A stretch of 64,000 nucleotides of DNA, from NCBI RefSeq assembly GCF_000182925.2, contig NW_011929460.1, positions 1-64,000 on the forward strand, in the 5' to 3' direction. Both the position numbers and the translations under genes were made by a program. This document shows positions 12,001-24,393 of the stretch, piece by piece; position 1 is the stretch's first letter; each line of letters opens with the position of its first letter. A model generated the notes under the pieces. It did no database searches, was not told the origin of the DNA, and saw nothing but the letters and a program-made list of their open reading frames with translations. Source of the DNA: Neurospora crassa OR74A. Lineage: Eukaryota > Ascomycota > Sordariomycetes > Sordariales > Sordariaceae.

Positions 12001-12372
12001 AATTAAATTTAGTATAAGAAGAATTATTTATTTAAATAATTGGTTTTTATAATTATCCGACCGGGTAGTATTATAACGCTACTATTTACTAAATAATAAT
12101 TAAACGCCTCTAAATTAAAATCTATATTAGAATATAATAATATTTTTAGTATATTATAAACGTATAAAAATAAGTTCCGGCTTTGTATTTTAATAGGCGA
12201 TTCCTCTATTGGCCTTAAAATAGCTAATAGTAATTTGCGTATTATAATTTTAATACGCGCTAGATTAAATCCTTTATAAATAATTTAAATATATAAAAGG
12301 GTTTTATAAATAATAGAATAACTTTATTATTATAATTTATTAAGGGTAAACCCTCCTTCGTTTAAATTTCCT
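9034..12372 (+). rRNA. 28S rRNA copy, unit 2 (RIP-degraded, likely pseudogene)
   Basis: Same length as unit 1 (3339 bases, no indel against it). The 5' end already shows heavy damage: TTAACTTCAAATTAAGTAGG for TTGACCTCGGATCAGGTAGG. The sarcin-ricin loop (12011-12026) reads AGTATAAGAAGAATTA, with the invariant CGAG lost. The pattern of transitions differs from unit 1 at many sites, so the two copies were mutated separately. Confidence 0.95.
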
Positions 12373-12420
12373 AATAGAAGGGTCCGCCTAATAAGTAGGT
12401 ATTTACTAGGGGGTCCCCCT
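12370..12420 (+). promoter_or_regulatory. 3' ETS stem-loop and G5/C5 palindrome, unit 2
   Basis: CCTAATA (12370-12376) faces TACTAGG (12404-12410) with one mismatch, and GGGGGTCCCCC follows. Role as a processing hairpin is inferred. Confidence 0.4.
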
Positions 12421-13322
12421 AAAATTTAATTACTAAAGTCTGAGAGGGCGAAAGCGTTTTATTAGAGGGAAAGTATAAGGTAAATAGAAATAGGAAAGGG
12501 ATTTAGTTAAATTTAGTATTTCCCGGGTTTAAACGATATTACCCTAGGGGCGTAGGTAGGTTAAGTATAAAGGGTTTATTGTATTAGTAGCTAGCCTATA
12601 GAAGGCTCGGTAATTATATATAGTATATATTTAGGGAAGCGTCGACTAGTATAGTATATATAGGTATAGCCGGGCTGGGCCTTTGCAAATCTTAGTAGTT
12701 ATAGTAGGTAGGGTAGGTAAGAGCGATTAATTAAGCGGCGGTAGGGTAGGAACAATTAGGTAGGCGAATAATTTTTAAGTAAATTTATAGTTCTAAATAA
12801 GTAAATATATTTATAACCGGGTTAGGTATAGTACTGGGTAAATAAATATATTCGAATTATATAAGGTAGTGTAGAGAAGAGAGGGTAAGTAAGTACGTCC
12901 AGGTAGGTTAAATATATAGGGTAGGTAGGCGCGTTTAGATATAGAATTTTTATATAAATAGTAATTGTATTAGGAAAGTAAGGGCGAGGGCTTATATAAG
13001 GTAGGTAAGAAGGACCGAAAAATTTAGGGGGGTTAAGGGGTTACTTTTTAGCTCCTATTAGGAGGGGTTTATTAAAGGAAAGGGTAGGGTAGTAGTAGGA
13101 GGGGGTAAGTAAATAAAGAAGCTACGTAGTTAAATAAAAGTATTTATAGTTTTTTTATTAGAAGATATAGTAGGGTAGGTAGGAAAAGGTTATATAGGAT
13201 TATATTTTTATATAAAGTAAAAGTATAAAGGAGGAGGTTATTTTTTTAATTTTTGGGTAGGCGAGGCGGTAGGTAGGCTATTTAGGTTAGGAATAGTTTA
13301 GTCTTTAGGGGGGGAGTGAAAA

Positions 13323-13672
13323 TTTCTTTCTTCTTTTTCTTTTCCTTTTTTATTTATTTATTTTTTTTCTTTCTTCTTTTTCTCCTCCCTCTTTCTTCTT
13401 CCTACTTTTATCCTCTTTATTACTCTTCCTCCTCCCTTTCCTTTCCTCTCTATCTTCCTTCGTTTTAGTCCTTTTTTTCTTTTCTCTTCCTTTTTCTTTT
13501 TTCTTTTTAATTTTTAACCTCTTTTTAGGGCTTTCTTCTCTTAATATTTCTTTCCTTATACTTCTAAACCCCCCTCCATTCCCTTCTTTTATATTATATC
13601 TATACAAGGATAAAAAAGTAATATGATTAATATGTAAATAAAATAAAGAAGGTTCTTATTCTTCTTTTCTTT

Positions 13673-13719
<47 letters not shown>
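13323..13719. repeat. Pyrimidine tract ending in T46, unit 2 IGS
   Basis: Pyrimidine-rich stretch followed by 46 T at 13674-13719. The run is preceded by CTTTG where unit 1 has CTTTA, a G-to-A difference. Confidence 0.85.
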
Positions 13720-13722
<3 letters not shown>

Positions 13723-14429
13723 TATATTTTTCTTACTTTCCTTCTACCTTTTTACTTTTGTAATATCTTGCCCCCTTAGTAAGCTTCTTCCTTTCTTTTT
13801 CTTTTTATTCTTTTTTTCGTCCTCTTATTCTACTTTTAAATCTTTATTAAGTAAGGGCGTTTATAAAGTAAATAAATACTTTTAGAGTAGTAGGAGCCGG
13901 ATTATAATAAGGGTAGAGGTTTTTTTTATAAATATAGGAAGAAGAAGGTATTTGGAGGTAATTAAATCGATTAATTAGAACCTATACGGTTTTGAATGAA
14001 TTGTTAGGGAAGGGTAGGTAAATAATTAATAGTAGGAAAGAAGAAAAAGAAGAAAAAAAGAAAAAAAAAAAAGAAATTTTAAAAATAGTAGAAGAAGAAG
14101 GGTAATAGAATTTAGGGGGTATAAATAGTTAGTAGAGTAAGTAGGGTATTAAGTAGCTTTAATTGTATAAGTAGGGAGGATATGTTGAGGTTAGTATATT
14201 AATAAAGAAGGTTGAATTAGTAAATATAAAAAGAAAAAGATAAGAGTAATATAAATATTTTTAGTATAGTTATAAAATATTATAAATTATATTAAGGAAG
14301 ATAAAAAGTAATTAGTTTTTTACTTAGTAGAAATATAGTTTAAATAAATATTATAGGGTAAGTACGTTTGCTTTATATAAGAAAAGTACGGCCGAAGTTA
14401 AAAAGGTAGAAGAGGGAAAGGTAGTAAAG

Positions 14430-14699
14430 GGTAGTATTTATTAAGTATAGGGTAGGTAAGAATAATTAGGTAAGTAAGGAAGGTGTAATCGACCTTTAGA
14501 AGCCGAAGTTTTAAAAAGGAAAATTGTAAGTAAGTAGCATTTATTAAATATAAGGTAAGTAAGAACTATAAGGTAAATATAATAGGCTTATATAAGAAAG
14601 GTAAGATTAAAGTTGAAAAGAAAAAAGTAGTAGGTAGGTAGTACCTACTAAGTATAGGGTAGGTAGGAATAATTGGGTAAGTAAGGAAAGTATAACTAA
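14430..14699. repeat. About 103-base tandem repeat, unit 2 IGS
   Basis: Three copies starting near 14430, 14533 and 14636, with cores TATAGGGTAGGTAAG, TATAAGGTAAGTAAG and TATAGGGTAGGTAGG. Internal copies differ from one another mostly by G/A. Confidence 0.6.
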
Positions 14700-14887
14700 T
14701 TTAATAAGGAAGGCGTGGTTTTTATAAATTTGGAGCGAGATTTTTAAGAAGGTGCGACTTAGTTAAGTAGTTGGGTAACTATAAATCGATTTTTAAAATT
14801 TCTTATATTAGGGAATTTCGCGGGAGTTGAAAAATTATAGTTTAGACCGTCGGACTATACCGTCCCTAGATTCGAAGTTAGAGGGTA

Positions 14888-14970
14888 TATAAAAAGGAAT
14901 AGCGGAGAATAATAAAAAAAAGCGAATAGTAAAACTATTCGGTCGTCCTTACCTCCAGCTCCTTTTTATA
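14888..14970. promoter_or_regulatory. Inverted repeat, possible Pol I promoter region, unit 2
   Basis: Arms are TATAAAAAGGAAT and GCTCCTTTTTATA. Against unit 1 both arms have changed at the same stem position (G to A in one, C to T in the other), so eleven pairs are kept. Confidence 0.4.
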
Positions 14971-15565
14971 AGTATAAGTAAGAATATATAGGGCCTATTT
15001 TATTTAGAAGCCTTCTATAAGAGGGCTACTCTAGTTTATAGCCTAGGTACTTTCTTATAGTAATTTATAAAGGAAATTAAATTCTAATTTATAAAGTATT
15101 GTTATTATATAGCTCCTTACGGTTTATTAGGGAATTAATATTAATAGTACGAATTATTTTAATACCGTTCTAATAAGGGTTTTACTTTTACCGAATAGTA
15201 TTTGAAAAGATTTTATAGGTATTAGGAAGTACCCTATAAGCGCTAAGGAGTAGGCTTTATAGATAATTAGCTACTAGTTAAATTTATTTATAAATTATTA
15301 GGGGTATTAGTTAGTTGGGGAAGCCTTCGGGTAGAATTTTCTATATTAGGCTTCTTTTTAGGGCGTATAGGCGGTATACGAGAGGCGTTCTGCGTTTTCC
15401 CGTCCTTTTACCGATTACGCTTTAAAAAATTTAGGAGGGGAAAGTAGATATATATTTCGAGGTAAGTTTGGCCTTATTATATAAATTTCGGACTATCTAC
15501 TTTTATAATTTTGTAAATTTTTTTATTCGTTTGCAAGCGGTTGGCTTTTTTAAGCGTATAATAGT

Positions 15566-17361
15566 TACTTAGTTAATTTTATTAGTAGTTATATATTTGT
15601 TTTAAAAATTAAACTATATATATTTAAATTTAAGTAATTAAATTATAAAATTGCGAATGGCTTATTAAATTAGTTATAGTTTATTTGATAGTACTTTACT
15701 ATATGGATAACTGTGGTAATTTTAGAGTTAATATATGCTAAAAACCCCGACTTCGGAAGGGGTATATTTATTAAATTAAAAACTAATGCCCTTCGGGGCT
15801 AATTAGTAATTTATAATAATTTTTCGAATTATATAGTTTTGTATTAGCGATAGTTTATTTAAATTTCTACCCTATTAATTTTCGATAGTTAGGTTTTGGT
15901 TAACTATAGTGATAATAGGTAATGGAGGGTTAGGGCTCAACTTTAGAAAAGGAGTTTAAAAAACGGTTACTATATTTAAGGAAGGTAGTAGGCGTATAAA
16001 TTACTTAATTCCAATACGGGGAGGTAGTAATAATAAATATTAATATAAGGCTCTTTTAGGTCTTATAATTAGAATAAATATAATTTAAATCCCTTAACGA
16101 AGAATAATTGGAGGGTAAGTTTAGTATTAGTAGTTGCGGTAATTCTAATTCTAATAATATATATTAAAGTTATTAAGGTTAAAAAGCTCGTAGTTAAATT
16201 TTAGGTTCGGCCCGTCGGTCCGCCTTATTATATATATTAATTGGGTTGGGCTTTTTTTTTTAGAGAATTGTATGCCCTTTATTAAGTATGTTAGGGAATT
16301 AGGATTTTTATTATAAATAAATTAAATTATTTAAAGAAGGCTTATATTTAAATATATTAGTATAGAATAATAGAATAGGATATATAGTTCTATTTTATTG
16401 GTTTTTAGGACCGTTGTAATAATTAATAGGGATAGTTGGGGGTATTAATATTTAATTATTAGAGGTGAAATTCTTGGATTTATTAAAGATTAATTATTGT
16501 GAAAGTATTTACTAAGGATGTTTTTATTAATTAGGAATGAAAGTTAGGGGATTGAAGACGATTAGATACTATTGTAGTTTTAATTATAAATTATACTAAT
16601 TAGGGATCGGACGGTATTATTTTTTAACCCGTTCGGTACTTTACAATAAATTAAAATGTTTGGGCTTTTGGGGGAGTATAATTATAAGGTTAAAATTTAA
16701 AGAAATTAATAGAAGGGTACTACTAGGGGTGGAGCTTACGGTTTAATTTGATTTAATATAAGGAAATTTACTAAATTTAAATACAATAAAAATTAATAGA
16801 TTGAGAGCTCTTTCTTAATTTTGTAGGTAGTAGTATATAGCTGTTCTTAGTTAATAGAATAATTTATCTATTTAATTACAATAACAAACGAGACTTTAAT
16901 TTACTAAATAGCCTATATTACTTTGGTAGTACGCTGGCTTTTTAGAGGGACTATCGGTTTAAGCTAATAGAAGTTTAAGGTAATAATAAATTTATAATAT
17001 CCTTAGATATTCTAGGCCGCATATATACTATATTAATATAATTAGCGAATATTCCCTTAACTAGAAGGTCCGGGTAATCTTATTAAACTATATTGTATTG
17101 GGAATAGAATATTACAATTATTACTCTTTAACAAGGAATCTTTAGTAAATATAAGTTATTAATTTATATTAATTACATTCCTACCCTTTATATATATTGC
17201 CCATTACTACTACCGATTAAATAGTTTAATAAAGCTTCCGGATTGGCCTAGGGAGGTTAGTAACGATTATTTAGGGCCGGAAAGCTATCTAAATTCGGTT
17301 ATTTAGAGGAAGTAAAAATCGTAATAAAGTTTCCGTTGGTAAATTAGTAGAAAGATTATTA
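15566..17361 (+). rRNA. 18S rRNA copy, unit 2 (RIP-degraded, likely pseudogene)
   Basis: 1796 bases, from TACTTAGTTAATTTT to AGATTATTA. The 530 loop (16124-16142) reads GTATTAGTAGTTGCGGTAA: here the first half is hit by C-to-T while GCGG survives, the reverse of unit 1. The decoding region reads ATATTGCCCATTACTAC. No intron or indel relative to the other copies. Confidence 0.96.
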
Positions 17362-17552
17362 TAGAGTTATAAAACTCCTATAAATTATTATGAATTTTAC
17401 TTATATAGTTATTTTAGTACTAATAGTCCGGAAAAGCCTTCGGGCCCTCCCGGATCCTCGGGTCTCCCGCTCGCGGGAGGCTGCCTATTGGAATATTGAA
17501 ATTAAATTTTTGATATTTTATATTTCTCTAAATAAATTTTTAAATAAATTAA
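17362..17552 (+). other. ITS1, unit 2
   Basis: 191 bases with the best preserved G+C core of the array (GCCTTCGGGCCCTCCCGG, then CTCCCGCTCGCGGGAGG at about 17463-17479, a clean hairpin). A short plus-strand reading frame that crosses ITS1 and 5.8S here has no coding meaning. Confidence 0.9.
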
Positions 17553-17710
17553 AACTTTTAATAATAGATCTCTTAGTTCTAGTATCGATGAAGAATATAG
17601 CGAAATATAATAAGTAATATAAATTATAAAATTTAATAAATTATTAAATTTTTAAACGTATATTATGTTTATTAATATTTTAATAAATATATTTATTCGA
17701 GCGTTATTTT
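17553..17710 (+). rRNA. 5.8S rRNA copy, unit 2 (RIP-degraded)
   Basis: 158 bases. The only copy that keeps CGATGAAGAA of the signature, but it then reads TATAGCGAAATATAATAAG, with the invariant CGCAGCGAAATGCGATAAG changed at four sites. The 3' part retains CGAGCGTTATTTT. Confidence 0.95.
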
Positions 17711-17860
17711 AATTATTAAATTCTATTTACATTGGGGATTTGCGGTTGTCTACGGTCCCTTAAAATTAATAGTGGGCTTACTAGTTATATTAAGTATAGT
17801 AATTCTATATTACTATAGTTATACGGCGGGTTCTTACTATAAAACCCCCTATTTCTAAAG
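17711..17860 (+). other. ITS2 between units 2 and 3
   Basis: 150 bases. Keeps GGCGGGTTCTTACTATAAAA and a comparatively G-rich middle (TTGGGGATTTGCGGTTGTC) next to heavily AT-converted flanks. Confidence 0.9.
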
Positions 17861-20800
17861 TTAATTTCGGATTAGGTAGGAATACCTATTAAATTTAAAT
17901 ATATTAATAAATAGAGGAAAAGAAATTAATAGGGATTGCCCTAGTAATAGTGAGTAAAGCGGTAATAGTTTAAATTTAAAATTTAATTTCGGCCCGAATT
18001 ATAATTTATAAAGGAAGCTTTTAGTGAAGTACCTTCTAAATCCTTTAGAACGGGGCACTATAGAGGGTAAAAGCCCTATATAATTAGATATTAATTTAAT
18101 ATAAAGTTCCTTTAACGAATCGAATAATTTAGGAATACTATTTAAAATAGGAGGTAAATTTCTTCTAAAGCTAAATACCGGCTAGAAACTAATAATATAT
18201 AAGTAAAATAATCGAAAGATGAAAAGCACTTTAAAAAGAGGGTTAAATAGTATATAAAATTATTAAAAGGGAAGCGTTTGTAATTAAACTTACGCCGTTC
18301 CAATTATTCGGTATTCTTACCAATATACTTAGGACGGTTTAAATTAATATCGGTTTTAGTAGGGGGATAAAGGTCCGGGGAATATAATTCCTCCGGGAGT
18401 ATTATAACCCCAAGCGTAATGCCCTTACTAAGATTAAAGTTTATATATTTATAAGGATACTAATATAATAGTTATTAATAACTTGTTTTAAAATACGGAC
18501 TAAGGAATTAAGGTTTTACGTAAGTATTTAGGTATAAAACCCGTACGTATAATGAAAGTGAATATAAGTGAGAGCTTCGGTGTATTATCAATTAATTTTA
18601 ATATATTTGGATAGATTTAAATAAGAGTATTAAACTTTAAACCCGAAAAATAGTAAATTATACTTAAATAGGGTAAAGCTAGAGGAAATTCTAGTAAAGG
18701 TTTGTAGTAGTTTTAATATATAAATCGATTATTAAATTTAAGTATAGGGGCGAAAGATTAATTAAATTATTTAATAATTAATTACTACTGAAGTTTCTTT
18801 TAGAATAGTAGTATTGTTCTTTAATTTTATAAGGTAAAGTAAATAATTAGGAACTTGGGGGTACTTTTTAACCTTCATCTATTCTTAAACTTTAAATATA
18901 TAAGAAGCCCTTATTATTTAATTAAATATAAGTATTCGAATATACTAATATTAGTAGGCTATTTTTAGTAAGTAGAATTAGCGATGTAGGATAAACCGAA
19001 TACGGAATTAAAGTACCGGAATAAATGCTTATTAAATATTATAAAAGGTATTAATATATTTTAATAGTAGGACGGTAGCTATAAAAGTTAAAATCTACTA
19101 AAAATTATATAATAACTTACTTACCGAATATACTAGCTTTAAAAATAAATAATACTTAAACGTCCTACCTATACCCCGCCTTTAGGGTAGAAATAATACC
19201 TTAAGGAGTAAACGGTCGTAGAAGTTAGTAATGAAGCTTAGGGTGTAAACCCGGGTCGAACGGCCTTTAGTATAAATTTTAGTAATAGTAGTAAATATTT
19301 TAATAAGAATTTAAAGGACTAAAGTAGGGAAAAGTTCTATATAAATAGCGGTTGGATATAAGTTAGTCGATTCTAAACTATAGGGAAATTCTATTTTAAA
19401 GGGGTACTTATACCCTATATAGCGAAAGGGAAGCCGGTTAATATTCCGGCACTTAGATATAGGTTTTACGTAGCAATGTAATTAAATACGGAAATAATAG
19501 TAGGGGCCCCAGGTAGAGTTCTTTTTTCTTTTTAATAATTTATTACTTTAAAAATAGTTTATTTGGAGATAGGGTTTAATAATTAGAAGAGTCTAATATT
19601 TTTATTAGATCCGGTGCACTTTCGATATCCTTTAAAAATCCGCGGAAGGGAATAATTCTTACACTAAGTTATACTTATAATTATAGTAGGTTTCTAAAGT
19701 GAATAGCCTTTAATTAATAGAATAATATAAATAAAGGAAGTTAGTAAAATAGATTTGTAACTTCGGGAAAAGGATTAGCTTTAAGGGTTAAATATATCGG
19801 ACTTTAAGTAGACGCCCTAAGAATAGATTGCTATTAGCCGGGTAATTGGCCGGCGGTTTTCAATATCCGGGTATAGAAGCCTTTAGTAGATTTCAGTTAT
19901 CCGGCGTACATTTAATAATTAATTTAAAATTAGTATAGATAGGGGGAATTTGATTATTTAATTAAAATATAGTATTGCGATAGTTAGAAAGTAGTGTTAA
20001 TGTAATGTGATTTCTGCCTAGTGCTTTAAATATTAAAATAAAGAAATTTAATTAAGTATGGGTAAATAGCGGGAGTAATTATAATTCTCTTAAGGTAGTT
20101 AAATATTTTGTTATTTAATTAGTAATATATATAAATAAATTAATAAGATTCCTATTGTTCTTATTTATTATTTAGTAAAATTATAGTTAAGGGAATAAGC
20201 TTAGTAGAATTAGCGGAGAAAGAAGACCCTATTGAATTTGATTCTAGTTTAATATTGTAAAAAAATATAGGAGGTATAGAATAAGTGGGAGCTTCGGTGC
20301 TAGTAAAATACTACTATTCCTATTATTTTTTTATTTATTTAATTAAATAGGGTTAGATTTTCGTTTAATTTCTAGTTTTAAGGTCCTTCGCGGGCCGACC
20401 CGGGTTAAAGATATTATTAGGTAAGGAGTTTGGTTAGGGTAATATATTTATTAAATTATAATGTAAGTATTCTAAAGGGGGTTTATAGAGAATAAAAATC
20501 TCTAGTAGAATAAAAGGGTAAAAGTCCTCTTGATTTTAATTTTTAGTATAAATATAAACTATAAAAGTATAGTTTATCGATCCTTTAATCCTTCGAAATT
20601 TAAGGCTAAAGGTACTAGAAAAGTTATTATAGGGATAATTAACTTATAGCAGCTAAATATTTATAACAATATTACTTTTTAATCCTTTAATATCGGTTCT
20701 TCCTATTATACCGAAATAGAATTCAATAAACGTTAGATTATTTATTTACTAATAAGGAATATAAATTGGGTTTAAATTATTATAAGATAGGTTAATTTTA

Positions 20801-21199
20801 CCCTATTAATAATTTTATTATAATAATAATTAAACTTAGTTCGAAAGGAACCGCTTATTTAAATAATTGGTTTTTACGGTTGTCCAATTGGGTAGTATTA
20901 CAATGCTACTATTTATTAAATAATAATTAAATACTTCTAAATTAGAATCTATATTAGAATACAATAATACTTTTAGTACGTTATAGATATATAAGAATAG
21001 GCTCTAGCTTTGTATTTTAATAGGCAATTCCTCCGTTAGCTTTAAAGTAGCTAGTAGTAATTTGTATATTATAATTTTAATACGCGCTAGATCAAATCCT
21101 TTATAGACGATTTAAATATACGAAAGGGTCTTATAAATAGTAGAATAGCTTTATTATTACAATTTATTAAAGGTAAACCCTCCTTCGCCTAGATTTCCT
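17861..21199 (+). rRNA. 28S rRNA copy, unit 3 (RIP-degraded, likely pseudogene)
   Basis: 3339 bases. 5' end TTAATTTCGGATTAGGTAGG. The sarcin-ricin loop (20838-20853) reads AGTTCGAAAGGAACCG: besides the G-to-A change it has an A-to-T transversion at a universally fixed base, one of very few non-transition differences in the array. The core CGA is retained, unlike most copies. Confidence 0.95.
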
Positions 21200-21247
21200 A
21201 GTAGAAGGGTCTACCTAATAAGTAGGTATTTACTAGGGGGTCCTTCC
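21197..21247 (+). promoter_or_regulatory. 3' ETS stem-loop, unit 3 (best preserved copy)
   Basis: CCTAGTA (21197-21203) pairs fully with TACTAGG (21231-21237), and inside it TACCT pairs with AGGTA around a loop AATAAGT. The following palindrome is partly lost (GGGGGTCCTTCC). The nested stem just after the 28S end is what one expects of a rRNA 3'-end processing site; the role is inferred. Confidence 0.45.
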
Positions 21248-22149
21248 GAAATTTAGTTATTAGAGCCTAAGAGGGTGAAAGTACTTTATTAGAGGGAAAG
21301 TATAGGGTAAATAGGGATAAGAAGGGAACTTAATTAAATTTAGTATTTTCCGGGTTTAGATAATATTATTTTAGGGGTACGGGCGGGTTGGGTATAAGGG
21401 GTTTACTATATTAATAACTAACTTATAGAAGGCTCGGTAGTTATATATAGTATATACTTAGGGAAATGTCAATTAATATAGTATATACGGGTACGGCCGG
21501 GCCGGGCCTTTATAAATTTTAGTAATTGCAATAAGTAAGGTAGGTAAAAGCGATTAATTAAGCGGCGGCGGAGTAAGAGCGATTAAGTAAGCGAATAATT
21601 TTTAAATAAATTTATAATTTTAAATAAGTGAATATATTTATAATTAGGTTAGGTATAGCGCCGGGTAGGTAAGTATATTCGAATTATATAAGGTAATATA
21701 GAGAAGAGAAGGTAAATAAGTATATCCGGATAGGTTAGGTATATAGAGTAAGTAAGCGCGTTTAAGTATAGAATTTTTATATAAATAGTAGTTATATTAG
21801 GAAGGTAAGGGCGAAGGTTTATATAGGGTAGGTAAGAAGGACCGAGAGGTTTGGGGGGGCTAAAGGGTTGCTTTCTAATTCCTATTAGGAGGGGCTTATT
21901 AAAGGAAAGGGTAGGGTAATAGTAGGAGGGGGTAAGTAAATAAAGAAGCTACGTAATTAAATAAAAATATTTATAATTTTTTTATTAAAAAATATAATAG
22001 GGTAAGTAGGAAAAGATTATATAGGATTATATTTTTATATAAAGTAAAAATATAAAAGGGGAGGCTATTTTTTTAATTTTTAAGTAAATAAGGCGGTAGG
22101 TAGGCTACTTAAGCTAAGAATAGTTTAATCTTTAGGGGGGGAGTGAAAA

Positions 22150-22499
22150 TTTCTTTCTTCTTTTTCTTTTCCTTTTTTATTTATTTATTTTTTTTCTTTC
22201 TTCTTTTTCTCCTCCCTCTTTCTTTTTCCTATTTTTATCCTCTTTATTACTCTTCTTCCTCCCTTTCCTTTCCTCTCCGTCTTCCTTCGTTTTAATCCTT
22301 TTTTTCTTTTCTTTTCCTTTTTCTTTTTTCTTTTTAGCTTTTAACCTCTTTTTAAGGCTTTCCTCTCTTAATATTTCTTTCCTTATACCTCCAAACCCCC
22401 CTCCATTCCCTTCTTTTATATTATATCTATATAAGGATAAAAAAGTAATATAATTAATATATAAATAAAATAAAGAAGGTTCTTATTCTTCTTTTCTTT

Positions 22500-22548
<49 letters not shown>
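22150..22548. repeat. Pyrimidine tract ending in T47, unit 3 IGS
   Basis: Same tract as in the other units; the T run is 22502-22548, preceded by GG. Confidence 0.85.
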
Positions 22549-22552
<4 letters not shown>

Positions 22553-23257
22553 ATATTTTTCTTACTTTCCTTCTACCTTTTTACTTTTATAATATCTTAC
22601 CCCCTTAGTAAGCTTCTTCCTTTCTTTTTTTTTTTATTCTTCTTTTCGTCCTCTTATTCTACCTCCAAATCTTTATTAGGTAAGGGCGTTTATAAAGTAA
22701 ATAAATACTTTTAGAGTAGTAGGAGCCGGATTATAATAAGGGTAGAGGTTTTTTTTATAAATATAGGAAGAAGAAGGTATTTGGAGGCGACTAAGTCGAT
22801 CAATTAGAATCTATACGGTTTTAAATGAATTGTTAGGGAAGGGTAGGTAAATAATTGATAGTAGGAAAGAAGAAAAAGAAGAAAAAAAGAAAAAAAAAAA
22901 GAAATTTTAAAAGTAGTAGAAGAAGAAGGGTAGTAGAATTTAGGGGGTATAAATAGTTAGTAGAATAGGTAGGGTATTAGGTAGTTTTAATTATATAGGT
23001 AAGGAAGATATATTGAGGTTAGTATATTAATAAAGAAGGTTGAATTAGTAAATATAAAAAGAAAAAGATAAAAGTAATATAAATACTTTTAATATAATTA
23101 TAAAATATTGTAAATTATATTAAGGAAGATAAAAAGTAGTTAGTTTTTTATTTAGTAGAAATATAATTTAAGTAAACGTTATAGGGTAAGTATATTTACT
23201 TTATATAAGAAAAGCGCGGTTGAAGTTGAAAAGGTAAAAGAGGGAAAGGTAGTAAAG

Positions 23258-23527
23258 GGTAGTACTTATTGAGTATAAGGTAGGTAAGAACGACCGGGTA
23301 AGTAAGGAAGGTACAATCGACCTTTAGAAGCTAAAGTTTTGAAAAGGAAAATTGCGAGTAGGTAGTGCTTATTAAATATAGGGTAAATAAGAATTATAGG
23401 GTAAATATAATAGGTTTATATAAGAAAAGTAAAATTAAAGTTAAAAAGAAAAAAGTAGTAGGCGGGTAATATTTATTAAATATAGGGTAAGTAGGAATAA
23501 TTGGGTAGGTAAGGAAGGTATAATTAA
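23258..23527. repeat. About 103-base tandem repeat, unit 3 IGS
   Basis: Copies start near 23258, 23361 and 23464. The first copy keeps ACGACCGGGTAAGTAAGG, suggesting that the unmutated core was richer in G and C than most copies show. Confidence 0.6.
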
Positions 23528-23715
23528 TTTGACGAGGAAGGTATAGTTTTTATGAATTTAGAACGAGATTTTTAAAAAGGTACAACTTAATTAGGTAGTT
23601 GGGTAATTGTAAATTGATTTTTAAAATTTCTTATATTAGGGAATTTCGTAGGAATTAAAAAGTTATAATTTAAACTATTAGGCTATACTATCCTTAAATT
23701 TAAAGTTAAAAGGTA

Positions 23716-23798
23716 TATAAGAAGGAGCGGCGGAGAGTAATAGGAAAGAGCGAATAATAAAATTATTCGGTCGTCCTTACCTCCGGCTCCTTCTTATA
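23716..23798. promoter_or_regulatory. Inverted repeat, possible Pol I promoter region, unit 3
   Basis: Arms TATAAGAAGGAGC and GCTCCTTCTTATA pair over all 13 positions, as in unit 1. The loop keeps GGCGGAG and CCTCCGG, which can add further pairs. Confidence 0.4.
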
Positions 23799-24393
23799 AA
23801 TATAAATAAGGATATATAAAGCCTATTTTATTTAGAAGCTTTTTACGGGAGGACTATTCTAACTTATAGCCTAGGTACCTTCCTATAATAACTTGCAAAG
23901 GAAATTAAATTCCAATTTATAGAGCGTTATTATTATATAGCTTCTTATAGTTTACTAGGGAATTAATATTAATAGTACGAACTATTTCAATACCGTTTTA
24001 GTAAGGGTTCTACCTTTATTGGGCAGTATTTAAAAAGATCTTATAAACGCTAGAGAATACCTTATAAGCGCCGAGGGGTAGGCTTTATAAATAATTGGCC
24101 GTTAATTAAATTTATTTATAAGCCGCCGAGGGTATTAGTTAGTTAAGGAAGCCTTCGGGTAGAATTTTCTATATTAGGCCTCCTTTTGGAGTGTATAGGC
24201 GGTATACGAAAGGTATTCTATACTTTCCTATCCTTTTACCGACTATACTTTAAGGAATTTAAGAGGGGAAAGTAGATATATATTTCGAAGTAAATTCGGC
24301 CCTATTGTACGAACTTTAGACCGTTTACCTTTGTAATTTTGTAAATTTTTCTATTCGCTTACGAGTAGTTAGTTTTTTTAAGCGTACAATAGT

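Larger units (their letters stand above)
12373..15565. other. IGS with 3' and 5' ETS, unit 2
   Basis: Spacer of 3193 bases, one longer than unit 1, which matches its one-base-longer T run. Same internal order of elements. The lysine-rich minus-strand frame of unit 1 recurs at 13350-13607 with changes of the RIP type only; I do not take it as a gene. Nothing else recognisable as coding. Confidence 0.85.
21200..24393. other. IGS with 3' and 5' ETS, unit 3
   Basis: 3194 bases. The A run of the purine tract (22880-22890) has 11 A instead of 12, and an extra G precedes the T run, so it differs from the others only in homopolymer neighbourhoods. The base after the T run reads AGAAATATT where others have ATATATATT, a small cluster of transversions. 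No genes seen. Confidence 0.85.

Noticed and set aside
17390-17617. Plus-strand 75-codon frame
   Set aside because: Lies across ITS1 and 5.8S; open only because of the local base composition.
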